From Acheta domesticus (taxonomy: Eukaryota > Arthropoda > Insecta > Orthoptera > Gryllidae): a DNA stretch of 64,000 nt. Below the pieces are notes generated by a model. It saw only the letters and a list, made by a program, of their open reading frames with translations, searched no databases and was not told the DNA's origin. Position numbers and translations under genes: made by a program. Each line of letters opens with the position of its first letter. Within the stretch, counting starts at the first letter, position 1. Below are positions 49,969 to 59,345 of this stretch, one piece after another. Where the stretch lies: the NCBI GenBank assembly GCA_031308135.1, contig JAHLJT010009436.1, positions 160,182,885-160,246,884 on the forward strand, written 5' to 3'.

Positions 49969-52058
49969 CTGAAAAAAAAATGAAAATGTCATAGAAATTT
50001 CACGCTGATTACCTACACCAACCCGAAAATCAGTATGTACAAAACTGAAAGACAGAAAGAACACCAGAAACCAGGTACTGGAAAATATTGAAATAAAAAA
50101 ATGCTGAAGCTTAGTTGTACCAAAAAGTCAAAAAACTCTATTTAGTTCATTTTCTATTTTTGAAAAATATTTAAAGTTAATGTACACAGAAATAACACAG
50201 CAAATTATGTACACTTCTTTCTTCAAGAACCAACAACAAAATATATACAATGCACTAACTGTACTTACCAGAGTTTGTAATCAAAGGAATATATACAATA
50301 AAGATGTTCATACATGCTTGTATCGTTAATACAGGTGTTTCAATTGGTAGAGATACTCATGCTGGATTAATTCCTTTTTCACTACTTTCACGGGCAACCG
50401 TGTTTAGTTGAATCCAGCACCATAATTATCATATGTACAACAGAAAATTAAGGTGCTTCTATTCGACCTCGAAAATACGTTACACCTAGGAGACTACCAG
50501 AGAAAACTGAAGTTGATGAAAGCATTCCAGCCTTACCCAAAGGCAAGGATGCGCTCCTTCGTGTTCGGTGGCAGCTTCAAACAGGGTCTCCCAAGGCAGA
50601 AGAACCTATTCGACACAGCGTGTTCATTATATTTTCTTGAAGACTGAAGATTATTCCGAACCAATGGAAAAATAATTCCTGCCTTCGTAATTACTATGTC
50701 CAAATGTTGTTGGAAAGTTTCTAAACAGTAGGTCTGATGAAATCATTACAGAAAATAATCATACACCAAATGTACAACGTGTACTGTTTGGGAAATTGTG
50801 AATAATAAATGAACTAACTGTATTCAAAAAAATTATTTCATTCGAGAGACAAATCGTGATGAATCCTGGATACGTAGATAATGTTTTACCTTTGTACAAA
50901 ATACTAAGGGAATATTATCGAAATGCATTTGCGTTTTTGTTTGTTTTTTTACAATTTTTTTCATATGAAATTTCAAAAAATTGAGCTTGGTTCTAGTGTC
51001 GAGGAATTATTCACTGTGATGAGAGCAGATTAAGGAAATAGTGTAAACCGTGAGAACTACGATTATGTACTTATGTTCAATTTTCGTAGTCGCCGATTTT
51101 CGGAGAATAATGTAAGTACGCTCTGGCGACATATTTATAATATTTTTCGCTCTTGCCTAACATAAATTTGTAGAAGCTGTTTAAATTTGTTTATATCTGC
51201 CCTGTACGTAATTTCGATAAAACATAGCAAATTAGAAATCAGGAGAACAATCCCGAATTAATCTCTCTACAGCTACTAATTTTATTATTCCTCAAACAAT
51301 CTGCTGTTAAACAATTGCTTTCGTAAAGCGGCAAGATAAGTAGGTAATTGGAATATTTTCTAGTTCATCTTCCAATGTTGCAGATAAGACGTTCAACACC
51401 CCATGTGAACAATATTGTATTAACTAGAACGAAGTTTTAATAATTTATAATGTAACGTTATCGCACATATGTCATTTAACTACTGCTGACCAACTCATCT
51501 TAATTTGTACGAGGGATCATTCTATAAGTAATGGCGGTAATATCCTTCCAAAATAACAGAAATACGGTTAGTTTGTTGTATACTTTGGCAACCCTCTGAC
51601 ATTTTAACCGATGCCAGAGCTGAAGCGTCTATGTGCGTTGTTGGTTAATTGAGATATCTCACAAAAGAATATAGCTGAATAAGGTGGTGAAAAATGCCTC
51701 CAAACCAAATCTACGATCACGATAGTAATGTGAAAGAATAAAAAAATCCTTGCAATCCTCATAAAATAACCTCCTAGGGCACTCTGTTGCAGTGAAACAA
51801 TGCGAAACGTGTTTTAAACGTGTTTTTTCTCAGCTTCTATTGTATGTATCAGGCGGAAACATCTGAAAAAACGGGGGAGGGGGGAATGGTTGAATTTGAA
51901 TTTTTGTCAACTAATTTTGGCGCCAAATTCAATTAGAAAAAATAAAAATGTTTTGAAATTGATTTTCGACGTGATAACGTTGGATTACTGTGTCAGTTTT
52001 TTTCCTAGAAAGTGGCTCATAACATTCTACAACATATATTTTTTGAAATTTGTTAACT

Positions 52059-52293
52059 ATAATGCGATTTTTCTAACTCTGCCCCTCAAGCCTCAATGGC
52101 CACGATGAAATATCACACGGCATTTCGCGTCTTTCTCCGTCGTACCGCTAGAAGTCGCATAATCGCAAGCACTGATTGATACGGTCGGGATTATGCGATA
52201 TCTGGCGGCACGACTGAGAAAAGTCGCGAAATGTCGTGAAATATTCCATCGCGAAGACGGGCCTTGAGGGGCAAAGTTAGAAAAATCGCAGTA
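52059..52293. mobile_element. TIR MITE family M, copy 2
   Basis: Ends 'tgcgatttttctaactctgc' and, in reverse, 'tgcgatttttctaactttgc': inverted termini of about 25 bp or more. The interior is shared with copies 1 and 3. No open frame. Flanking TA dinucleotides are compatible with a TA target site. Confidence 0.75.
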
Positions 52294-52441
52294 CATGTAG
52301 ACGCTAGTGAAAAAAATTAAAACCAATTTTATCAGTTTAAAAATTTGCAACTCCAAGCAGACGCGAAGCACCGAACAAGGATGAATTATGACCGTCTCTC
52401 CAGAAAAGTGGACTGAATTATTTTGTGTGCGAGCTTCCAAC

Positions 52442-52902
52442 TTAACCCTTTGCACTCGTAGGGCACGTATGACATGCCACCCATGAATGGAGTCTGCGAT
52501 CAAAGGTTTCTGGCGACAGCGAGGTCCTACAACTCGTAAGGCATGTCTAAGATGACAATGGAAAAACGCCTGCACAGCTGGAAACCGATACACGGCATTC
52601 CCCCTTCTCCAGCTCATTTTCACATTAGTGCGTATTGTTTAAAAATAGAAGAGTAGCTCGGATCGATTCAACAATGAACACTTTATTTTACACATCAGGA
52701 AAATACGTGAGCATTAGTGGCATGCCCTACGACATAATAAGGGATTTTGGTGTGGCATCTGAGACATGCTCTACGAGTTGTGGGCCGGGTCACATTACAT
52801 ACTGCTACGAGCTAGTATCCATTATCCTCGTGGCATCTCTGACATGCCGTACAAGCAGTAGGAGGTGTATTATGCGCGTTGCTTACGAGTGCGAAGGGTT
52901 AA
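52442..52902. mobile_element. piggyBac-like non-autonomous element with TTAA ends
   Basis: Starts TTAA-CCCTTTGCACTCGTA and ends, in reverse, TTAA-CCCTTCGCACTCGTA: a 15-bp terminal inverted repeat with one mismatch, directly inside TTAA duplications. Subterminal 'gacatgcc' motifs are repeated in the interior (52466, 52765, 52841). About 453 bp, no transposase. It lies only 40 bp from the donor of the neighbouring exon. Confidence 0.8.
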
Positions 52903-52941
52903 ACGATTCCTGTACGTCATGAGAGACGAAGAGGAGTGTAC

Positions 52942-53295
52942 CTGGCTGGCGACGTGGCCGGCGAGCTGGTTGCCGGGCTGCAGGTGGACGGGCAGCACGT
53001 TGACCTCCTCGAGTATGGGCACGGGCGTGGTGAGCAGGATGGTGTCGAGCTGGTCGTCGAGGGGCGCGGCGGGCAGCAGCTCCTCCACGAGGGGCACGAC
53101 GGGGCGCAGCACCGGCACGCGCACGGGCTCGCGCACTGCCACCGGCACGGGCACGGGCACGGGCGACAGGTGCGTGACGCGCGGGCCCGACACGCCCACC
53201 CGGCTGGACGACGAGGAAGAGGAGGAAGAAGAAGAAGAGGACAGGCCACTGCTGGAGGACGAGGCCTGGCTGCTGCTCTCGCTCACGCGGTGACC
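52942..53295 (-). CDS. Ser/Ala-rich low-complexity protein gene, third recognised exon
   Basis: 354 nt, phase 0 at both ends. Acceptor CTCGCAG before 53295 has a weak pyrimidine tract; donor is GTACAC. It encodes GHRVSESSSQASS, a poly-Ser run, then a Pro/Val-rich segment (SPVPVPVPVAVREPV) and a hydrophobic/acidic part (LLPAAPLDDQLDTILL) ending GHVASQ. Phase and composition join smoothly to the exons on either side. The Ser run and Pro-Val segment suggest a secreted structural protein, an inference from composition only. Confidence 0.75.
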
Positions 53296-53323
53296 CTGCG
53301 AGCATGCGCCCCTCTGGCTGTTA

Positions 53324-53344
53324 TACTGCGATTTCTCTAACTTC

Positions 53345-53345
<1 letters not shown>
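53324..53345. repeat. MITE M terminal fragment next to a splice acceptor
   Basis: 'tactgcgatttctctaactt' equals the left end of the MITE at 54351; nothing else of that MITE follows. The microsatellite and Dong-like copy begin immediately to the right. It ends about 29 bp from the acceptor at 53296-53297. Confidence 0.65.

Positions 53346-53401
<56 letters not shown>
53346..53401. repeat. (AAT)n microsatellite at the 5' end of the second Dong-like copy
   Basis: About 18 AAT units leading straight into the truncated element. Confidence 0.95.
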
Positions 53402-53405
<4 letters not shown>

Positions 53406-53984
53406 GAAAAGACACGACAGGGTGTGTAGCTACCTCCACTGGCAGATCTGTAAGGCCTTCGAAGTTCCGAACACATGCCCCAAGTGGTACGAACACTCAC
53501 GGAAACCGGTGACGTCTGTTGGATTGTATACAATATTGTACGACCAACAAATTCAAACTGATCGCACGATAGCGGCAAACAAACCGGATATCGTCATCCG
53601 GGATTTGGAGAACAAATCGTGTTTACTCGTCGATGTTGCCTTGCGATCAAAACGTCGTTACCAAGGAGGCAGAGAAACGTCTCAAATACAAGAGTTTGGA
53701 AATCGAGATCAGCCGAATGTGGGGCGTAAAAGCACAGGTCGTCCCGATAGTTATCGGAGCTCTGGGATTTGTTCCGCAAAATTTGAGTAAGAACTTGTCT
53801 AAACTTCCAGGTAATTCAAAAGACTGGGAAGTGCAAGAAATCACTTTATTTGGAACAGCCCACATTTTGCGCAAGTGTTGTAGAGGCACCGATAGTCCCT
53901 AAATCTACTCCTTAGGTAGCTGGTTGCAATCTGGTGTAGATTTTATATTCAGCCGACTCATAACATCTTTAGTCGTGATGTAGT

Positions 53985-53985
<1 letters not shown>
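53402..53985 (+). mobile_element. Dong-like retrotransposon, 5'-truncated second copy
   Basis: About 580 bp, the 3' end of the same family as 33077-37097. It begins just after the zinc knuckle (LKRHDRVCSYLHWQIC), covers the endonuclease and 3' UTR, and ends in (TAA)n. Compared with the long copy it lacks five bases at about 53640 (in DVAVP), which shifts the frame, so it is a dead remnant. Orientation is opposite to the host gene. Confidence 0.88.

Positions 53986-54022
<37 letters not shown>
53986..54022. repeat. (TAA)n microsatellite at the 3' end of the second Dong-like copy
   Basis: About 12 units. With 53346-53401 it brackets the truncated copy. Confidence 0.95.
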
Positions 54023-54023
<1 letters not shown>

Positions 54024-54029
54024 TCTTTG

Positions 54030-54350
54030 TTAATGGCGAGGCTCAGGCCATAGGGCCTGCTCTTCCGCCTAACCACTCAATCTACATTAAGACAGAGTAG
54101 TAATATTTTAAGAGGGGGAGGACCAGCTGTACCCGATCGAAGCCGTGGATTGTTAAGGGCGAAAAAATCCTTCGTACGCCTTCCATCGGAGGGGAAGTAA
54201 AGCCGGTTGTCCTCTTTACTGCATGTAAAAGATGCTCAAGCCTAAAAAAAGCCTCTGAGGAACATTCAAATCGCCTGTTTCGTCTCTCGAAATAATTCTT
54301 TTCTCCGCCTGATGGCTGGAGTCTCGCCACGTACAGTAAGGCACTAACTA
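54030..54350 (+). mobile_element. SINE S2, plus-strand copy
   Basis: Shares 'gatcgaagccgtggattgtt', 'ccttc.tcggaggggaagtaaagccgg' and the tail 'cgtacagtaaggcactaac' with the reverse complement of 54602-54765. Its head is less conserved. Confidence 0.55.
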
Positions 54351-54601
54351 TACTGCGATTTCTCTAACTTTGCCCTCAAGGCCACTCAAACCCCACCTTC
54401 GCGATGGAATATGTCACTGCATTTTGCGTGTTTCTCGGTCTTGACGGTAAAAGTCGCATGATCGCAAGCAATGCTTGATACGGTGGCGATCATGCGAAAT
54501 CTAGCGGAACGACTGAGAAAGATGCGAAATACCGTTACATATTCCATCGCGAAGATGGGATTTAAGTGGCCTTGAGGGTCAAAGTTAGAAAAATCGCAGT
54601 A
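54351..54601. mobile_element. TIR MITE family M, copy 3 (best preserved)
   Basis: Starts TACTGCGATTTCTCTAACTTTG and ends with its near-perfect inverse; TA on both sides. The inverted termini extend inward through 'ccctcaaggccact'. It sits exactly between two S2 tails of opposite orientation. No open frame. Confidence 0.8.
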
Positions 54602-54765
54602 TAGTAAGTGCCTTACGTCTCCTCCGGCTTTACGTCCCCTCCGAAGGAAGGCATAAGAAGATTTTTTTCGCCTTTAACAACCCACGGCTTCGATCGTGTT
54701 TGAACTCGCAATCTTGGGTACAACAGCCCCATACCCCGTTATACCACCAAACCCGGTGTTTGCTT
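54602..54765 (-). mobile_element. SINE S2, minus-strand copy with tRNA-like head
   Basis: On the minus strand: 'ggtttggtggtataacgggg' (Pol III A box), then 'gcgagttcaaacacg' (B box), then 'gatcgaagccgtgggttgtt' and the 'gtaaagccggaggagacg' body. The tail faces the tail of 54030-54350. Confidence 0.65.
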
Positions 54766-54867
54766 ACGAGAAGGGAGACGCGGGAGACATTGACTGCCCG
54801 TTGAAGTAGACTAAAATTAACAAAATGTATGCATGTTTTCGGCCCCTGTGAATAAGTTCAAACAGCG

Positions 54868-55209
54868 TCAGAAATATGGAAATTAAGGAAAAGATAAAGA
54901 GAAAAATTTCTAGAATGCATAAAATTAGAAACGTAGAGATCAGGGAACGGATGCAGCAAATCGCAATCTGGTGTGGACGCATTAGGATGTAAAATGCTGC
55001 AATGGTATGGCCTTCTGAGAAGAAAGTCAGATTCAAAATAGTCCAAGAATGTCCTCGATTGGTCTCCTGCAGGAAGAATGAAAAGAGATAGGCCTCGTAA
55101 AACGTGGAAATCAGGTATAAATGAAGCCATGTCAGAAAGAAGAATGGAGGACGACCTATGGGCGGATAGAGAAGGCTGGAACCGCATAATAAGAGACAAC
55201 CGCTCATAG
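54868..55209 (+). pseudogene. LINE reverse-transcriptase C-terminal tail, decayed
   Basis: A frame reading KIRNVEIRERM, then after breaks GRMKRDRPRKTWKSGINEAM, DLWADREGWNRIIRD and a stop (55207-55209). This matches the well-known C-terminal tail of Jockey/RTE-type insect LINEs (IRNEEIR..., GRRKRGRPRKTW..., DREKWR). Stops and a frame change lie at about 54985-55000. No RT core remains. Confidence 0.7.
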
Positions 55210-55610
55210 GTGGAAACGCTGATAAAAGTAAGTATAAAGAGAAAAATTAATGAGTGTACAATAGGATTTTTTGAGCGGTTGTGGAGTATTTAAAATGGAA
55301 CACATTAAAAATGAGAATAAATTATTAAGTGAGTGTAGGTTCAAAAATCAATAATTGATGAATTGGAAACACGAAGGCTGAAATGTTTTTGTCATTTGAA
55401 TTTGAAAATTTTTCATTAGAGCAATATACTAGCTTGTCATTATTTGAACCAATATTTTCTGTTAATAAACAAACAACCTAAATCATTTGATGTTAACCAA
55501 TGGTCTCGCATGATTGTTATGGCAATCAGACAATTCGATTTCGTGTTTCTGAATGTGATTTTTGTGATATTTGTGTAATGCTCTTAAATACACATAAATG
55601 TGCACATGTA

Positions 55611-55750
55611 CCCACCCACCCACCAACCACTGACCACCCACCCACCCACCGCACCCCACCCCACCCACCAACCACACACCCACACCCACCAACCACTCAC
55701 CACACACCCCACCACCCCCACCCCACACATCCATCCACCCACACCACACA
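55611..55750. repeat. CCACC/CACA simple repeat
   Basis: Low-complexity C/A tract; open frames across it are artefacts. Confidence 0.95.
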
Positions 55751-55907
55751 GTCATGCCGGTAATTGCTGCGAATAAATTCAGTATAATTACTAAAAAATG
55801 AAAGATTTCGTGAGATTCTCTTTCATGGTGCTCTGTGGAGAGCTAAGTTAATGAATTTGGCATTGTTAATACACATGCGAAATACAAAAGCGTGGGCCTG
55901 GCCTCAC

Positions 55908-56117
55908 CTGCGCCGCGAGCGCGCCCTCCTGGGCGAAGGCGCGGCTGGAGGCGGCGCTGCCCGCCTCGCCCAAGCGCTCGCCGGAGGCGAAGGCATGGCT
56001 CTCGGCGCCCTGCCCGGAGGAGGAGGACGACGCGCTCTCCGCCCCGCCGCCGCCCGCGCCGCCCCCGCCGCCGTCGCTGGCGGCGCTGAACGCGCGGCTG
56101 GACGAGTCTGACGACGA
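55908..56117 (-). CDS. Ser/Ala-rich low-complexity protein gene, second recognised exon
   Basis: 210 nt, exactly 70 codons, phase 0 at both ends. Acceptor TGTGCGCAG, donor CAG then GTGAGG. Encodes SSSDSSSRAFSAASDGGGG, a poly-Gly run, SHAFASGERLGEAGS and SSRAFAQEGALAAQ. The R/H-A-F-S/A motif occurs three times at intervals of about 20-40 residues, continuing the pattern of the upstream exon. Strongly GC-rich against an AT-rich intron. No known domain. Confidence 0.8.
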
Positions 56118-56184
56118 CTGCGCACACAGCGACACTTCTGCATTTCCTTTGAGGCTTAGGGCGGCGCGCTCGCCAGGAATAGTA

Positions 56185-56575
56185 GTTTATGCAATTATTT
56201 TATAATGTTAAGCGTTATTGCATGAGTACATGTTTTGAAAACGAGCGACGTTAGGAGCGAGTTTTCAAATTTGTACGAATTCAATAATGCCACATTGTAA
56301 ACGAGTTGCAAACGCTGTTTTATGGTATGACCGCATTATAAATTTACAAGAGAATGAAACTTAATTTTGCGAAGAACTTTCCTGTGATGTCTCGGGTATT
56401 TGAGATCTGTGTGAGAAAACTGTGGTCAGCGCTTCTGTTTACCTCTACCTCCCCTAATTCTTTCGTTGCGATTGTCTGAATGTGTGATGACGCAATCATT
56501 CGTGCCATAAAATCTAATACGTCATCATTTGTGCCATGAAACGCCTGATTATGAACGATTTCTTGCAACTAATTT
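56185..56575 (-). mobile_element. Fold-back repeat F, copy 3
   Basis: Reverse-complement match to 5235-5670, including the palindrome around 'gagcgacgttaggagcgag'. More diverged than the other two. Confidence 0.65.
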
Positions 56576-57299
56576 GTTGCAACTACTTTCTTGCAACTAA
56601 CTTGTTCTAATTCATTGTACATATGTTCATATAAGTAACGCATTTCCATTCTCTAATTTTTTAATAAATATACAAATAATGTATATTTTTTCTGTACTTT
56701 TTAATATATTCGTAACTGAAACAACGTGTTTAATTTATGCAGTCTACACGCGCAGGATTTGTGAACGAATTTAATTTCGTTTAAGTGAATTATTGGAATG
56801 GGCCCTAAAGCGGACTCTTGCGTGGCCGTCCTTAGCTGGCCCATGCCAGGCAACGGATGCATGTCGACGAGTGACAGCACTGGGAGCTGGGAGGGGGGGA
56901 AGCAGCGTGTTTCTAGAATGGTTTCGGATGGTAGAGAGCTCGCCTATTAACTGAGCTAAGAATATCGACCCTTTTATCGATTTCATAAATTATTGTCGGG
57001 TGCGTTGCAAAAGTTTAAAAAACATTCTTATATTTGCGAACCCCATTATCTCGTTATCAAGATAAAAGTTGCATTATTCTATAGTTGTTCTATTTTAAGT
57101 AATATTCTGAAAAGGGAAATTGTAGGCGTTTGTTCGAATTTCGGACACATGCCGCCCTCTATTAATTCGCAGTCCACCGCTCACCAGTGAGTTTTACCAA
57201 TATTTTTGACGCGAAGCGTCTATAGAGCACGTTGGCTCATTCAGTCAAAGGGGTTTAATGAAAAGTGCAACGCTTACATTCCATCTAAACTTGGCGCTG

Positions 57300-57395
57300 G
57301 AGACAAAAAATGTTAAGGGGAGAGGGGGACAAGGATGAGAAAGGAAAGATTGTTGGGGATTGTCCCCCTTTCTTCAAAGCACTGTTCCGGCACTT
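57300..57395 (+). repeat. Repeat R fragment
   Basis: 'gacaaggatgagaaaggaaagat', 'ccccctttct' and 'actgttccggcactt' match the middle of copy 1 (1015-1095). Confidence 0.5.
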
Positions 57396-58028
57396 ACATA
57401 CAAATGCATTAACACTACCTGTGGGCTAACTGGAAGGTATGAATTTTGCTGAACCCATTGCTCCGAAGGGAATTTTGAAGCGTGTTTAAAAGGTCACCTT
57501 CATACACTTGTACACTTCATCTGACTGAGGAAAGTGAAGGGTGTGACTCACGCTGGTCACAGTTAGAAAGCAATTTTGAAGCATCCTGTACGATCCACAG
57601 AAGGGAATGGTCACATTTACTTGCACAAGGTCCGGAGGGGATTTGGAAGCGCACTGTTAAGAAGGAATTGCCACCCACATGCAGAGGCGTATTGAGGTAA
57701 TCAGGCGCCCCCTGGGAAGCATAGAATTTGCGCCCCGGTCAAGTTACTTCGAATTAGAATTGTTATTTGTTTTAGTGGATATACTGTAAACAGAGCCCCT
57801 TTTGAGTGGCGCCCATGGCAGGTACCACGTCTGCCGTACCGTAGATACGCCTCTGCCCACATGCACTTATACCCTTATACCCTTGTGCTCCTTGAGAAGC
57901 AAATGGTAGTGTAAGGAGGGTACCTATCTCTCGGATCAGAGAGGAATTCGGAAGCACCTACTCGCAAGGGACCGGTCTCCCACGTGCGCATGTGGTGGGC
58001 GTGGGGATGGAGCGGAGGAGGTACTCAC

Positions 58029-58306
58029 GGCGTCGGCCTGCGCGGCGCTCTCGCTGAAGACGCGCCCGTCGGCGGAGGCGCCGGCGGCGCTGTAGGCGCG
58101 CGCGGCCGCGCCCAGGCCGGGGCCCTCCTGCGACGCGTTGCTGGCGCTGGCGCTGAAGGCGCGGTGCAGCAGGCGCGGCGCGCCGTCCCGTCCCAGCGCG
58201 AAGCTGTCGCTGAAGGCGCGCGCGCCGCTGCTGCTGAACGCCTTGCTGAACGACGACGCCTCGCTCGACGCGAACGACGGGAAGCCGCGGGCCTCCACCT
58301 CCAGCC
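58029..58306 (-). CDS. Ser/Ala-rich low-complexity protein gene, first recognised exon
   Basis: 278 nt. Acceptor TTTCTTGTGCGCAG; the donor is a textbook GTGAGTACC at 58028 downwards. It starts with two bases of a split codon, so at least one coding exon lies upstream; none was recognised in 58307-64000. Encodes GFPSFASSEASSFSKAFSS, ARAFSDSFALG, HRAFSASASN, ARAYSAAGAS and GRVFSESAAQADA: a degenerate motif (basic or Ala, then A/V-F/Y-S) every 10-25 residues. The upstream part, including any signal peptide, is missing, so secretion is only inferred from composition. Silk-, cuticle- or eggshell-like structural roles are possibilities, not identifications. Confidence 0.8.
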
Positions 58307-58499
58307 CTGCGCACAAGAAAACTGGCGGTCAACGCTCGCACAGGCAACCACATGGCGGTCAATGCTTGCACAAGAAACCACATAGCGGTCAATGCTTGCA
58401 CAAGCAACCACATAGCGGTCAATGCTTCACATGAGGTTACACGTCCACGGCTACGGACATTGGCTCCGTTACTGTGGTGAATGTTGTTAAACACGGACA

Positions 58500-58885
58500 T
58501 GGTCTTCGTTCTCTGCTAGAGGAAGCCGGCTGATCTGATCGATGGTTTTCCGCGGTTTCTTCGATCAGCACCATGCAAGTGCCAGAGTAGTATCCTAACG
58601 AACTGGCTACGAACCGCGCGCCATCTTTCCTTCCTTTTTCTTGTCCTATCCTCACCCCTTACACACACCACACACACACACACACACTAACGTGTACTAC
58701 ACTACCACACTTGCCGCGAGGCCGGTCGGGACCTTAGAGCTTGTCCCGGCTGGAGAGGCGCGGGTCGGAGATACCTGGTTGGAGGGAAACCCCGCTAACC
58801 GTCGGTAGGTCGGCCTCGGATCGCTCCATCCAGCGGGAGTAGACCACCGCCTCCGGCGAGACAAAAACATGTACTACACTTACGG
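58500..58885 (-). repeat. GC-rich dispersed repeat R, copy 2
   Basis: Reverse complement of copy 1: 'cagccgggacaagct' then '..cccgaccgg', 'ggaaagatggcgcgcgg' and 'ctgatcgaagaaaccgcggaaaac'. Includes a CA microsatellite at 58668-58687. Confidence 0.6.
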
Positions 58886-58959
58886 GACTAATTGCATTAG
58901 GAGTTGAAGCACCCGTTATCGGTATCAGTCTCTGCTAGATAGTGAGATACGTGACGAAA

Positions 58960-59345
58960 TACAGGTCGGCTTTCGGTCTCATTTTCTACTCTAGGTTTCT
59001 CCCCAAAAGGGGACCGTCTCGGTCGGAACAAGTACAGAGCACTCAAGTGGTCGTCCGACATACGTGGTGGTGTAGTGCGTGTAAGGTATACAAATATAAG
59101 AAGAGAGGGTTGGACATGGAAGAGGAAGGAAAGATCGCGTGTTTTTGATACGTTTGTTAGAGTACTGCTTAGCCATTTTGCCTGACAGGAGAAACCATAG
59201 AAACTCCCACCAGTACAGCCAGCCGCATGCAATTTTCATTTAGAGCGCAGCTGAATTCGACCTAGCGTAATAGCTTCGGGAATCGAACCATAGGTCCTCT
59301 CGGTCAGACTGGCTGCGATGACAACGGCAATGCTGGCTCTCAGCT
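58960..59345 (+). repeat. GC-rich dispersed repeat R, copy 3
   Basis: Same order as copy 1, including the right part with 'gggaatcgaaccataggtcc', a B-box-like sequence on the minus strand. Inverted relative to copy 2, 75 bp away. Confidence 0.55.

Larger units (their letters stand above)
49969..52941 (-). other. Intron 3 of the Ser/Ala-rich gene
   Basis: From donor GTACAC (52941 downwards) to acceptor CAG before 49968; 2973 bp. Holds MITE M copy 2 and a piggyBac-like element near its 5' end. 50070-52050 is AT-rich with no gene seen. A plus-strand frame at 50453-50647 looks unusually protein-like but has no recognisable motif. Confidence 0.65.
53296..55907 (-). other. Intron 2 of the Ser/Ala-rich gene
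   Basis: 2612 bp between donor GTGAGG (below 55908) and acceptor (above 53295). It is largely mobile DNA: a MITE M end fragment, a truncated Dong-like copy, an inverted SINE pair with a MITE, a LINE tail and a CCACC microsatellite. Confidence 0.7.
56118..58028 (-). other. Intron 1 of the Ser/Ala-rich gene
   Basis: 1911 bp from donor GTGAGTACC to acceptor GCGCAG. Contains repeat F (56185-56575) and a fragment of repeat R (57300-57395). The rest is anonymous. Confidence 0.7.

Noticed and set aside
50453..50647. Plus-strand frame with gene-like composition (PKARMRSFVFGGSFKQGLP)
   Set aside because: Inside an intron, no recognisable domain or splice signals; possibly a transposon remnant, but not supportable.
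51508..51740. Mariner-like terminal sequence (tacgagggatcattctataa)
   Set aside because: Only one end is recognisable; no inverted partner and no transposase remnant were seen.
53404..53902. An independent endonuclease gene on the plus strand
   Set aside because: It is the 3' end of the Dong-like element, frameshifted and bounded by TAA repeats.
55843..56143. Several GC-rich frames on both strands
   Set aside because: Shadows of the 70-codon exon at 55908-56117; only that frame is flanked by good splice sites in matching phase.
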